The notes beneath the pieces are model-generated. The model did no database searches, was not told the origin of the DNA, and saw only the letters and a list, made by a program, of their open reading frames with translations. Source: a virus. From it: a DNA stretch of 22,323 bases. A program made the position numbers and the translations under genes. The stretch spans positions 1-22,323 of IMG/VR virus record IMGVR_UViG_3300017714_000197, one strand, 5' to 3'. Below, piece after piece: positions 14,618 through 20,294 of this stretch. Every line of letters starts with the position of its first letter. Positions within the stretch are counted from its first letter, which is position 1.

Positions 14618-15450
14618 GAATTTGAATTTCCCCAAGCCGCAAGAATTTTCAGAATTGCATCGAACACATCGTCATATCTTTCTGCGTCATTCAGAACCAT
14701 CAGTAAGTCTCCAAAATCAACTCTGTCGTCGTAGTTCAAGTCTTCCCAGATTGTGGACTGGGTAGCATCTCCGAAGTAACCGATGGTTTCGTAATAATTC
14801 CAGTGTGGCAAACCGTCATACTTGTTCAGGTTTACACCACCCTTGAATCTTACATTTCCCTTTGTGGTAAGTTGCATAAAAGGATTCTCACCGATCTTTG
14901 CATTTTGAGCATTTGAATTTACGACAACAATAAGTCTTGACAATGTAAAAATATCATTGTTTTCACCCAAGATCAGATTGTTGGTTTGGTTCAGTCGGTA
15001 TGGAGTTGCAACACCGGCACAGGGGTAGTTGTCACCAAGACCGGGAACACCGACACAATCGGGAAGTTCACCCATTGGAAAGTGTGAATCAAAATCCTGT
15101 CGTGGATCTTGTCCCAAGAAGTAGCGAAGCGGACCCGATGGTGTTTGCTCTGCGGTGGACCAAGTGTCTCCCCACGGAACATCGCTCGGGTGATTGTTCC
15201 AGAATCCTTCCTCGGAAGTTGTCACAAGAATAAACGGTGTTTGAGTTGCGATTCTCGCACCGAGTCCAGAGTAACCAGCATTCAGTGGCAAAATACAAGT
15301 CGGTGTTTCCGCATCAATAAAGAAACGATATGTGTTTCCGTATGGAGTCATACGACCCATATTTTGAATACGAAGTCCGGTGGTACAATCCTCACCCGGA
15401 TCATTGTCATCACCAAGAGCAATAGCAGCAGATAAAATCAAATCAATCAT
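14614..15450 (-). CDS. Secreted dockerin-like protein B
   Basis: 278 residues. A very short leader (MIDLILSAAIALG) ends before DDNDPGED. After it comes M-G-R-M-T-P-Y-G-N-T-Y, shared with the upstream paralogue. The C-terminus (about 236-274) has E-D-L-N-Y-D-D-R-V-D-F-G-D-L-L, a calcium-binding dockerin/EF-hand-like loop, then a second helix ending LKILAAWGN. That is the planctomycete-style dockerin layout, with the terminal cysteine missing. A cysteine-containing body suggests export to an oxidising compartment. GGGGA lies seven bases before ATG, and the start overlaps the end of the upstream paralogue by eight bases. Its binding partner (a cohesin) is not in the window. Confidence 0.75.
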   Translation of the reverse strand: MIDLILSAAIALGDDNDPGEDCTTGLRIQNMGRMTPYGNTYRFFIDAETPTCILPLNAGYSGLGARIATQTPFILVTTSEEGFWNNHPSDVPWGDTWSTAEQTPSGPLRYFLGQDPRQDFDSHFPMGELPDCVGVPGLGDNYPCAGVATPYRLNQTNNLILGENNDIFTLSRLIVVVNSNAQNAKIGENPFMQLTTKGNVRFKGGVNLNKYDGLPHWNYYETIGYFGDATQSTIWEDLNYDDRVDFGDLLMVLNDAERYDDVFDAILKILAAWGNSNS

Positions 15451-16537
15451 TACAATTTCCCCATTCAGATAAAACTTTCAATACGGCAGAGAAGCCGTTA
15501 TTTGTTTGTGGATGATACTTACTCGCAGCAACATCCCCTAAAACTTGCAACAAATCTTGAAATCCAACTGTGCCATCTTCGTTGAGATCAGATGGGCAAG
15601 AATTGTCAGCATAGTAGTCTACAAAGTATGGGGCACGGTCGCAAGGATAACCTTGATTACACGCAAAACGAATCACTCCACCACTTCCGAAGTAGTCAGG
15701 ACCAGTAAATCGTGCAATGTGATATGAACCGGGATGCTTTTCGCTCGACCAGTCTACATCAGTGCCACGCCACATAATCAAATCACCGTAATCATTCTGA
15801 CCGGGAGAAGAGCAACAGACTTGCCCAACAATGGTGTCAAGAGGTGTCCAGAACTTGATTACTCTATTGAGTGAATAGTGTGGTGTTATGAGATCGGCGT
15901 GTTGTTGCTGTACTTGTGGGTATTTGGGAGTACCGAACGCACCATACTTCTTACCGGGTTCTCCGTGAAGAATCCAAGAGTCACACCAGAAGTATTCTAG
16001 ATTCGTCAGATCAAATGTGTTCGGAATACCACCGGGTGCATCCCAATTGACTGGGGTATAGTTCTGTCCAAGATACATCCAGCGTTGGTAGGGATTGGAC
16101 TGAATGCAATCCCAATACGTGCCGGGAATGTCGCAGGACACAACCGTTCCATCGTCTTGCTCCCAAGTTTCAAACGTGGTGTATCCCTGCCAATATTCAA
16201 TACATTCGGGACAATTCTCAAGGAATGGGTAAGTGGCATCGTTGCGGTTCTTGAAAACATCCCCTTCAATATTCCACGCAAACGCACGAGTAGGAATCTC
16301 GCTTCCACGAGTAGACCCAATCATATACGGGGGACGGGAACTACCATCAGGCTGGGAGAACTCGGGGTCAAACCCTGTCTGAATGTAAACGTCGAACGTC
16401 CGACCAAACGGAGTGAGTCTACCAAGATCGTCAATCCACATTTCAACCGTGTCGGGATTGGTTGGTTTGCCGCCGTTATCACCAGCAAAACTAAAAGAAG
16501 AAAGTGCGAAAACTACAAGAGTACAAAAATGCTTCAT
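15443..16537 (-). CDS. Secreted dockerin-like protein A
   Basis: 364 residues. I take MKHFCTLVVFALSSFSFA as start and signal peptide because GGAGG is eight bases upstream; the earlier in-frame ATG overlaps that site. The body is rich in Trp, Tyr and Cys (about ten Cys), with L-G-R-L-T-P-F-G-R-T-F near residue 38, shared with the downstream paralogue. C314-P-S-D-L-N-E-D-G-T-V-G-F-Q-D-L-L is a dockerin type I-like calcium loop, and the protein ends L-K-V-L-S-E-W-G-N-C, as planctomycete dockerins do. It has a late-type box 19 bases upstream and is first in the dockerin/PEP-CTERM operon. It could be a virion surface or exported host-interaction protein; catalytic motifs are absent. Confidence 0.8.
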   Translation of the reverse strand: MKHFCTLVVFALSSFSFAGDNGGKPTNPDTVEMWIDDLGRLTPFGRTFDVYIQTGFDPEFSQPDGSSRPPYMIGSTRGSEIPTRAFAWNIEGDVFKNRNDATYPFLENCPECIEYWQGYTTFETWEQDDGTVVSCDIPGTYWDCIQSNPYQRWMYLGQNYTPVNWDAPGGIPNTFDLTNLEYFWCDSWILHGEPGKKYGAFGTPKYPQVQQQHADLITPHYSLNRVIKFWTPLDTIVGQVCCSSPGQNDYGDLIMWRGTDVDWSSEKHPGSYHIARFTGPDYFGSGGVIRFACNQGYPCDRAPYFVDYYADNSCPSDLNEDGTVGFQDLLQVLGDVAASKYHPQTNNGFSAVLKVLSEWGNCND

Positions 16538-16556
16538 TACAAAGACCTCCATAATT

Positions 16557-16563
16557 TATTTAG
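16557..16563 (-). promoter_or_regulatory. Late-promoter-like box CTAAATA before the dockerin operon
   Basis: Reads ACTAAATAAA on the minus strand, five bases after the U-tract of the Hsp20 terminator and 19 bases before the ATG of dockerin-like protein A. This is the clearest example, because the terminator isolates it from upstream transcription. Confidence 0.65.
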
Positions 16564-16568
16564 TATAC

Positions 16569-16597
16569 AAAAAAAACAACGGGGGTTCGCACCCCCG
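16569..16597 (-). terminator. Rho-independent terminator after Hsp20
   Basis: On the minus strand, CGGGGGT and ACCCCCG form a 7-bp GC-rich stem with a GCGA tetraloop, followed by TTG and a run of eight T. It ends the right-hand small-gene transcript before the late block. Confidence 0.9.
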
Positions 16598-16630
16598 CTG
16601 CTCAGAAAGGTCCACACTACTGGACATTTA

Positions 16631-17026
16631 TTATTGAATTTGGATTTCCTTTGGTTTCTTTTCTTCAGGTACAATCTTGTGAACATTTACAGAAAGAATT
16701 CCGTCTTCACAATATGCTCCCGTGACGTTCCAATCCTCGGTGAGAGGAAGTCGCGTGCGGAACTTTCGGCGAGCGATTCCTCGATGCTCGAACATCTTCT
16801 CTTCCGTAGATTCACGATCAGAAGCAACTTCCAAAACCTTGTAATTCTGAGGGTGGGGGATAACAGTAATTGATAAATCATTTTTCTTATATCCTGCCAG
16901 TGCAAACTCAATGGTTGCGTTTTCTTCGTCGTGACGAATAATGTTGTATGACGGGAAATTCATATTCTTTTCTAATCCCCGTTCAATTTCAGTAATATGA
17001 TCCCAAAAATTTTCAATACTCAGCAT
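16631..17026 (-). CDS. Small heat-shock protein (Hsp20/IbpA-like)
   Basis: 131 residues, typical length for the family. It holds unfolded proteins in an ATP-independent way. Seen: FPSYNIIRHDEENATIEFAL opening the alpha-crystallin domain, then AGYKKNDLSITV, F-E-H-R-G-I-A-R-R-K-F-R-T-R-L-P-L, and GILSVNVHKIVPEEKKPKEIQI with the C-terminal I-x-I motif (I-Q-I). AAGGAG precedes the ATG. A CTAAATA box is 58 bases upstream and a strong terminator follows, so it may be its own transcript. Hsp20 genes are widespread in T4-like marine phages, presumably aiding capsid or tail folding. Confidence 0.92.
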   Translation of the reverse strand: MLSIENFWDHITEIERGLEKNMNFPSYNIIRHDEENATIEFALAGYKKNDLSITVIPHPQNYKVLEVASDRESTEEKMFEHRGIARRKFRTRLPLTEDWNVTGAYCEDGILSVNVHKIVPEEKKPKEIQIQ

Positions 17027-17057
17027 AATTTTTCTCCTTGTATAAGCGAGTAAACGT

Positions 17058-17080
17058 GGAGTCCCAACTTAGGCAACTCC
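17058..17080 (-). promoter_or_regulatory. Possible stem-loop in the Hsp20 leader
   Basis: GGAGT and ACTCC pair across 13 bases, with a further CC/GG pair possible inside. It would lie at the 5' end of a transcript started at the CTAAATA box and might protect the mRNA. The stem is short, so this is tentative. Confidence 0.3.
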
Positions 17081-17083
17081 GTG

Positions 17084-17314
17084 TTATTTAGTTGTGTTTC
17101 TTCTTGCCTTACGATAAGGCTTGGGAATGTAGTCTTCAATTAGTTTGAATTTCATTCCCGCTCGTGGATGTCTGTACCAGTCTCGGTTCAGAATATCACA
17201 CTCATTCGCTGCTTCTCTGCGAAGTTTGAAAAGTGAAACAATTGGTTTGTTTTTTTGATCATAACCATCAATCATCCACTTGTTTAGTTTTATACACCAG
17301 ATTCCGTATGCCAT
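17084..17314 (-). CDS. Small basic protein, unknown
   Basis: 76 residues, not recognised. It opens MAYGIWCIKLNKWMIDGYDQ, a beta-rich start, followed by LFKLRREAANECDILNRDW and a basic tail (PYRKARRNTTK). It has GGAG seven bases before ATG, its start overlaps the previous gene's stop region, and its own TAA is part of a CTAAATA box. Confidence 0.7.
   Translation of the reverse strand: MAYGIWCIKLNKWMIDGYDQKNKPIVSLFKLRREAANECDILNRDWYRHPRAGMKFKLIEDYIPKPYRKARRNTTK
17085..17091 (-). promoter_or_regulatory. Late-promoter-like box CTAAATA before Hsp20
   Basis: Reads ACTAAATAA on the minus strand. Its TAA doubles as the stop codon of the 76-residue gene, and the Hsp20 ATG is 58 bases downstream. Confidence 0.5.
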
Positions 17315-17523
17315 TATCGACTCCGAAAATATTCACGCTCAAGACGACGGATGTTTTCACTGCCTGTCGCCATCACGATTTCACCAGCGGTCTTGTGACC
17401 GTAAATCATGTATCCCTTACGCTCGGGAATGTGCTTGTCCACACACTTCACACAATGGTGAGTGCCGGGAGCAGCCTCAAGACGAGCAGCGGGAATCACG
17501 TTTCCACAATCAATACAATTCAT
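17314..17523 (-). CDS. TraR/DksA-type zinc-finger protein
   Basis: 69 residues. C-x2-C, then N-V-I-P-A-A-R-L-E-A-A-P-G-T, then C-x2-C: the four-cysteine zinc finger of DksA/TraR. The coiled-coil tip of full DksA is missing, and a C-terminal extension (TGSENIRRLEREYF) replaces it. Phage and plasmid TraR proteins bind RNA polymerase in its secondary channel, so a transcription-modulating role is possible, though many short members are uncharacterised. Two ATGs stand in tandem after GGAG; I take the second (six-base spacing). Confidence 0.75.
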   Translation of the reverse strand: MNCIDCGNVIPAARLEAAPGTHHCVKCVDKHIPERKGYMIYGHKTAGEIVMATGSENIRRLEREYFRSR

Positions 17524-17525
17524 CA

Positions 17526-17624
17526 TTATCTCCAGTAAGTATCAACGAACCCGGACCCAAGGCATACGCCAAAGATCAAACCAAATGTGAATCCACCCAA
17601 TGCAAAAAGCATCATTCCCATCAT
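17526..17624 (-). CDS. 32-residue membrane microprotein
   Basis: MMGMMLFALGGFTFG continues as a single Gly-rich hydrophobic helix (LIFGVCLGSGF) and ends DTYWR. AAGGAG precedes tandem ATGs, and the start may be three bases further in. Both ends overlap neighbouring genes (GTATGATG and TAATG), which argues that it is real. Function unknown. Confidence 0.6.
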   Translation of the reverse strand: MMGMMLFALGGFTFGLIFGVCLGSGFVDTYWR

Positions 17625-17806
17625 ACGCTCCTTGTGTAATAACTTTTGACGGTTCGTCTTTCGATTGCAGCCTCCGCGTCTTTACGTCCACGGCGAGACT
17701 TGATTGTACCTTTACCCCAAGCCGAACGAACCACGGTGTGCCGACGAACAGCAGACCCTTCGCGTTCGGCTTCTAAATCAAATTGATCGAGTTGGCGTTT
17801 AGCCAT
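17621..17806 (-). CDS. Small basic protein, unknown
   Basis: 61 residues from MAKRQLDQFDLEAERE; GGAG lies nine bases upstream, inside the previous gene's end. It is rich in Arg/Lys (RRHTVVRSAWGKG, IKSRRGRKDAE, ERRTVKSYYTR), which suggests nucleic-acid or ribosome contact. No family recognised. The stop overlaps the next start. Confidence 0.65.
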   Translation of the reverse strand: MAKRQLDQFDLEAEREGSAVRRHTVVRSAWGKGTIKSRRGRKDAEAAIERRTVKSYYTRSV

Positions 17807-18035
17807 TTGTTTCTTCTCCAAGAAATACTAAGTTTTCATGTTCCCATTGTTCATATGAGATATTTGCATCAATAACTTCGGAGTCTTTGCTTTCAACAAA
17901 CTCCATCCACGCTTCTTCTTCGTCACGCGAAGAGGAATACCATTCGTGGGTTTCTTTGATAAACTTTGTATCACGATCATCATAGAATTCTAATTCAATC
18001 GTAACATCTGCACGCCATTTGTAATCATCAGCCAT
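17799..18035 (-). CDS. Small acidic protein, unknown
   Basis: 78 residues from MADDYKWRADVTIELEFYDD. An in-frame ATG 24 bases earlier (MNQSEINS) is possible, but its ribosome binding site is weaker. It is acidic and aromatic, with SSSRDEEEAWMEFVES and SYEQWEHENLVFLGEE. No known domain. It overlaps both neighbouring genes by eight bases, in a chain of coupled small genes. Confidence 0.65.
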   Translation of the reverse strand: MADDYKWRADVTIELEFYDDRDTKFIKETHEWYSSSRDEEEAWMEFVESKDSEVIDANISYEQWEHENLVFLGEETNG

Positions 18036-18213
18036 TGAGTTGATCTCGCTTTGGTTCATTGTGATTGGGTTCACCCGTAACTTCACGCAATTTTTGTGTT
18101 TTCAGATCTCCGGGATTTTCTTGTGCCCGATGAAGACTCGCTTCGTACTCAGCATCAGTCAAAAGAAGTTTTCGAACGTTACCGTTATCGTCAGTGTGTT
18201 CTACAGTGTGCAT
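18028..18213 (-). CDS. Small protein sharing a motif with its upstream neighbour
   Basis: 61 residues, GGGAG before ATG. N-terminal MHTVEHTDDNGNVRKLLLTD, then E-Y-E-A-S-L-H-R-A-Q-E-N-P-G-D-L. The LLLTD-x-E-x4-RA-x2-N-x2-DL pattern recurs in the gene immediately upstream, suggesting local duplication and divergence. The C-terminus is polar (EPNHNEPKRDQLNG). Function unknown. Confidence 0.65.
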   Translation of the reverse strand: MHTVEHTDDNGNVRKLLLTDAEYEASLHRAQENPGDLKTQKLREVTGEPNHNEPKRDQLNG

Positions 18214-18214
18214 A

Positions 18215-18505
18215 TCAATCTCCCGCCATCAACCAACTAAAGAAACCACCCGACTTCTTTGGCTGTGCAACGTCTTTGTCATCAAGAAGAATTGTCTCTT
18301 CTTCGCTGCGACCTTGAATGATTGCAAAATGCTTCGGCAAATCTTCCTTGTTCTTTTCAGCACGCTTTGCGGCACGCTCAAGTTCTTTGTCAGTGAGAAG
18401 AAGCATCACGACATCATCGCCGCCCCCGTCACCATCCCGAACGTGTGTTGCAAAAAAGTAATGTTTGTCCGCTGCACGATGTGCGTTTTTGTTTTCAACC
18501 TTCAT
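18215..18505 (-). CDS. Small protein with LLLTDKE motif, unknown
   Basis: 96 residues from MKVENKNAHRAADKHYF, with AAAGGA upstream; longer in-frame starts run through the lipoprotein gene and lack a binding site. Contents: a Gly/Asp stretch (RDGDGGGDDVV), then M-L-L-L-T-D-K-E-L-E-R-A-A-K-R-A-E-K-N-K-E-D-L shared with the next gene, and a C-terminal KKSGGFFSWLMAGD that may touch membrane. It overlaps the lipoprotein gene by 11 bases. Confidence 0.65.
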   Translation of the reverse strand: MKVENKNAHRAADKHYFFATHVRDGDGGGDDVVMLLLTDKELERAAKRAEKNKEDLPKHFAIIQGRSEEETILLDDKDVAQPKKSGGFFSWLMAGD

Positions 18506-18764
18506 TGTTCTGATTCCTTTCAAATTTCTTTTTTTCTTCGTCAGACAGTTCGTAATAATTAGGCTCACCTTTTGGCGGGGCTGTTTCAACAAACTCACCC
18601 GTGGCTGTGTAGTACCCTTTGTCCTCATGCCAAATTCGATTTCCGTATTGGTCATATCGATACGTTCCGGGCATGCTTATCCACTTATCCGTAGTGTTCA
18701 CTCCGGCATACTGACAGCCGGAAACACAAGAAATAACGCCAAAAAGTAAGACTGCTTTTTTCAT
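18495..18764 (-). CDS. Small predicted lipoprotein
   Basis: 89 residues. MKKAVLLFGVISCVSGC is a textbook lipoprotein signal (lipobox V-S-G-C17). The mature part is Tyr-rich (TYRYDQYGNRIWHEDKGYYT) with a charged C-terminus (ELSDEEKKKFERN). It is ATGA-coupled to the basic 55-residue gene upstream. Phage lipoproteins often serve in superinfection exclusion or as spanins; neither can be assigned here. Confidence 0.75.
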   Translation of the reverse strand: MKKAVLLFGVISCVSGCQYAGVNTTDKWISMPGTYRYDQYGNRIWHEDKGYYTATGEFVETAPPKGEPNYYELSDEEKKKFERNQNNEG

Positions 18765-18928
18765 ACTCCAATTGTAGGCCAGAAACATTTAGGAAGCAAG
18801 CCCTGTTTGTGAAGTTGCTTCATTTTTCTTTTGTCAGCCTGAGCAATCCAATCATTCCGAATATTTAGTTTTCTAAGTTTTCTTTTACGATGTTTTCGTT
18901 TTGCAGAAATTTGTTTACTATTTGGCAT
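18761..18928 (-). CDS. Very basic 55-residue protein, unknown
   Basis: Opens MPNSKQISAKRKHRKRKLRK, about one third Lys/Arg, then IRNDWIAQADKRKMKQLH and a hydrophobic end (CFWPTIGV). Start and stop abut or overlap both neighbours (TAAATG and GTATGA), which supports expression. The charge suggests RNA or DNA binding. Confidence 0.6.
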   Translation of the reverse strand: MPNSKQISAKRKHRKRKLRKLNIRNDWIAQADKRKMKQLHKQGLLPKCFWPTIGV

Positions 18929-19081
18929 TTAGTTCTTCTTTTCAAAGTATTGTCCAACCAAGAAAAATGACGGAACCCAAAGACCAATGTAGGTCGCCAT
19001 ATCAATTCCGTAAGAACCATATGACAGAATAGAAAGACCAATCGATACAAAACCTAAACCATAACAAATTTTTGAAATCAT
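18929..19081 (-). CDS. 50-residue two-helix membrane protein
   Basis: Two hydrophobic segments (about 4-20, CYGLGFVSIGLSILSYG, and 26-44, ATYIGLWVPSFFLVGQYF) end in EKKN. AAAGGAG is nine bases before ATG. The stop abuts the next gene's ATG. Function unknown. Confidence 0.65.
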   Translation of the reverse strand: MISKICYGLGFVSIGLSILSYGSYGIDMATYIGLWVPSFFLVGQYFEKKN

Positions 19082-19108
19082 AATAATAAACTCCTTTTTG
19101 TTTATAAA

Positions 19109-19182
19109 CAGTCGCGGCAGGACTCGAACCTGCAATCTACGGATTAGAAGTCCGTTGCATTATCCAATTATGCTACGCGACC
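19109..19182 (-). tRNA. tRNA-Arg (anticodon UCU)
   Basis: 74 nt with a complete cloverleaf: acceptor GGTCGCG/CGCGACT (one G-U), D-stem GCAT/ATGC, anticodon stem ACGGA/TCCGT with loop CTTCTAA, and T-stem GCAGG/CCTGC with loop TTCGAGT; discriminator G. No CCA is encoded. It reads AGA, a codon likely rare in a GC-rich host but frequent in this phage. It sits inside the minus-strand small-gene array, so it is presumably cut from a polycistronic transcript. Confidence 0.95.
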
Positions 19183-19187
19183 AATTT

Positions 19188-19334
19188 TCAAAAGCGTAAC
19201 TTCTTTCCATTTCCTGAACGAGAAGTTTTACCTCTACCACTAACTGACCAAGACTTCTTCTTTCCGGGTCTTCGTGGTTTACCTACTGATGTGATACCAC
19301 TTTTCAGTCCTGTTGCGAGTGCTGCACGTGCCAT
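19188..19334 (-). CDS. Very basic 48-residue protein, unknown
   Basis: Opens MARAALATGLKSGITSVGKP, continues with RRPGKKKSWSVSGRGK and ends in a Gly/Lys/Ser-rich tail. GGAGG lies six bases before ATG and overlaps the end of the upstream gene. The tRNA begins five bases downstream. It looks disordered and nucleic-acid-binding. Confidence 0.65.
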   Translation of the reverse strand: MARAALATGLKSGITSVGKPRRPGKKKSWSVSGRGKTSRSGNGKKLRF

Positions 19335-19335
19335 A

Positions 19336-19656
19336 TCATTCCTCCGTCAAAAGTTGTGAACCGATGACACCAGCAACATCACCAGCGGTAGGCATTTCAA
19401 TACCTGTCGCCATCGTGGTGTATTCCTTTGCCAATTCAGCGTGAGGTGAAGCGATGAAGACGATCTTTTCTGTCGGGACCGTCACGCCATCTTCCTGAAT
19501 CGTAGAGTATGGACACCATGGCATGAGTGCGATACCCTTGCCTTGGGTTGGAATAATAAGATGTGGTTTATCAAAAGATACCCCACCGTCTACGTTTTCA
19601 ATCTTGGCGAGAACTTCCTCGCCGCTTACCAATCGTACCAATTTTACTTCGTTCAT
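19336..19656 (-). CDS. Sm/Hfq-like small phage protein
   Basis: 106 residues from MNEVKLVRLVSGEEVLAKIE; an AAAGGA box supports this start. The opening strand pattern V-K-L-V-R-L-x-S-G-E-E-V-L-A-K-I, followed by D-G-G-V-S-F, K-P-H-L-I-I-P and L-M-P-W-C-P-Y, matches Sm-fold phage proteins I recall from cyanophages. The C-terminus is an Ala/Gly/Thr-rich tail. It may bind RNA or form rings, but Hfq's RNA-binding residues are not recognisable. It has its own ribosome binding site and a 32-base gap before it. Confidence 0.6.
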   Translation of the reverse strand: MNEVKLVRLVSGEEVLAKIENVDGGVSFDKPHLIIPTQGKGIALMPWCPYSTIQEDGVTVPTEKIVFIASPHAELAKEYTTMATGIEMPTAGDVAGVIGSQLLTEE

Positions 19657-19688
19657 TTTTGAATCCTTTCTGTATCCATTGTGTAACG

Positions 19689-19850
19689 TCAATGCTTGTC
19701 ACGGGCAGGGGGTTTCGTTTTCCCTTTAGATAAGCCCTTTGCATTTGATTGTGTGTTTCTTTTCCGGGTGTTAGCACCAAAAGCCCTTTCCCAATTTTCT
19801 TCCCATTTCTTTTTGTTTACGGGACGATACGAATCGCCTTTTCCAGCCAT
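19689..19850 (-). CDS. Small basic MAGKGDSYRPV protein, unknown
   Basis: 53 residues. MAGKGDSYRPVNKKKWEENW, then RAFGANTRKRN and a basic tail (KGKTKPPARDKH). AAAGGAG is ten bases before ATG. The G-K-G-D/S-x-x-R-P-V/F opening is common in small proteins of marine T4-like phages; function unknown. It lies directly downstream of two hairpins. Confidence 0.7.
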   Translation of the reverse strand: MAGKGDSYRPVNKKKWEENWERAFGANTRKRNTQSNAKGLSKGKTKPPARDKH

Positions 19851-19874
19851 ATAAATTGTCTCCTTTCGGAAAGA

Positions 19875-19902
19875 CAGCCGACTCTGTTTCCAGAATCGGC
19901 TG
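19875..19902 (-). terminator. Stem-loop, terminator-like (distal of two)
   Basis: CAGCCGATTCT and AGAGTCGGCTG form an 11-bp stem (one G-U) with loop GGAAAC on the minus strand. The tail is TCTTTCC, a poor U-tract, so it may attenuate rather than stop transcription, or protect mRNA 3' ends. Confidence 0.55.
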
Positions 19903-19910
19903 CGATGAGC

Positions 19911-19940
19911 GTTGCCGAGGTTTCCTGCCTCCTCAGCAAC
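19911..19940 (-). other. Stem-loop (proximal of two)
   Basis: GTTGCTGAGG and CCTCGGCAAC form a 10-bp stem (one G-U) with a 10-base loop, starting seven bases after the winged-helix gene's stop. No U-tract follows. With the next hairpin it makes a tandem structured region. Confidence 0.55.
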
Positions 19941-19947
19941 TATTGAA

Positions 19948-20211
19948 TCAGGCGAGTGCCGACTCGACATGTGTAACGTCAATCATAGGATTGGCAAGGA
20001 CAACACGCTTCATAGAGTAGCGTTGACCGTTACCGTTCTTGAGTGGGTTGGACACCATACGCCAGTTGCCGTACTGCTCAACAGTAGAGCGAACACGAGA
20101 CATAGTAGCCGACACGTTAGAGATGCCGAACTGACGTTGGATTTGGGAAGTGGTGAGATCCTTGCCCGAGCCAAGGAAACGAATGATTTGACGGGACTTG
20201 CTGTTTTGCAT
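19948..20211 (-). CDS. Winged-helix/HTH DNA-binding protein
   Basis: 87 residues from MQNSKSRQIIRFL; GGAG is six bases before this ATG, excluding upstream in-frame starts. Residues about 19-41 (TTSQIQRQFGISNVSATMSR) form a helix-turn-helix with a recognition helix, followed by a wing-like W-R-M-V-S-N-P-x5-G-Q-R-Y-S. It has its own sigma70-like promoter and a structured 3' region, fitting an early regulator that binds DNA in the cell. Target unknown. Confidence 0.75.
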   Translation of the reverse strand: MQNSKSRQIIRFLGSGKDLTTSQIQRQFGISNVSATMSRVRSTVEQYGNWRMVSNPLKNGNGQRYSMKRVVLANPMIDVTHVESALA

Positions 20212-20294
20212 AATAAACTCCATTAGTAACGACAGGTTCAAAGTGAGAAGGAAGAAGACTCTGCCGCCAGCCTTCGTTCCCTTTTACATGTGCC

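Noticed and set aside
13926-16537. Dockerin/PEP-CTERM genes as host contamination or an assembly chimera
   Set aside because: They share strand, overlapping junctions and CTAAATA boxes with flanking phage genes, and no composition break or repeat is visible at either edge.
14614-16537. Dockerin modules taken as evidence of a cellulosome
   Set aside because: No cohesin, scaffoldin or glycoside hydrolase motif is present; in planctomycetes such C-termini occur on many unrelated secreted proteins.
18764-18800. TTGCTT-17-TACAAT promoter-like pair before the lipoprotein gene
   Set aside because: The -35 match is poor, and the -10 box is only seven bases from the ATG, inside the end of the upstream gene.
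19109-19182. tRNA gene as a prophage attachment site
   Set aside because: No integrase, no flanking repeat of the tRNA end, and the surroundings are ordinary lytic-phage genes.
19680-19992. 14-base repeat TGTGTAACGTCAAT at 19680-19693 and 19979-19992
   Set aside because: One copy is coding and the other lies just past a stop; no third copy or associated structure, so probably chance.
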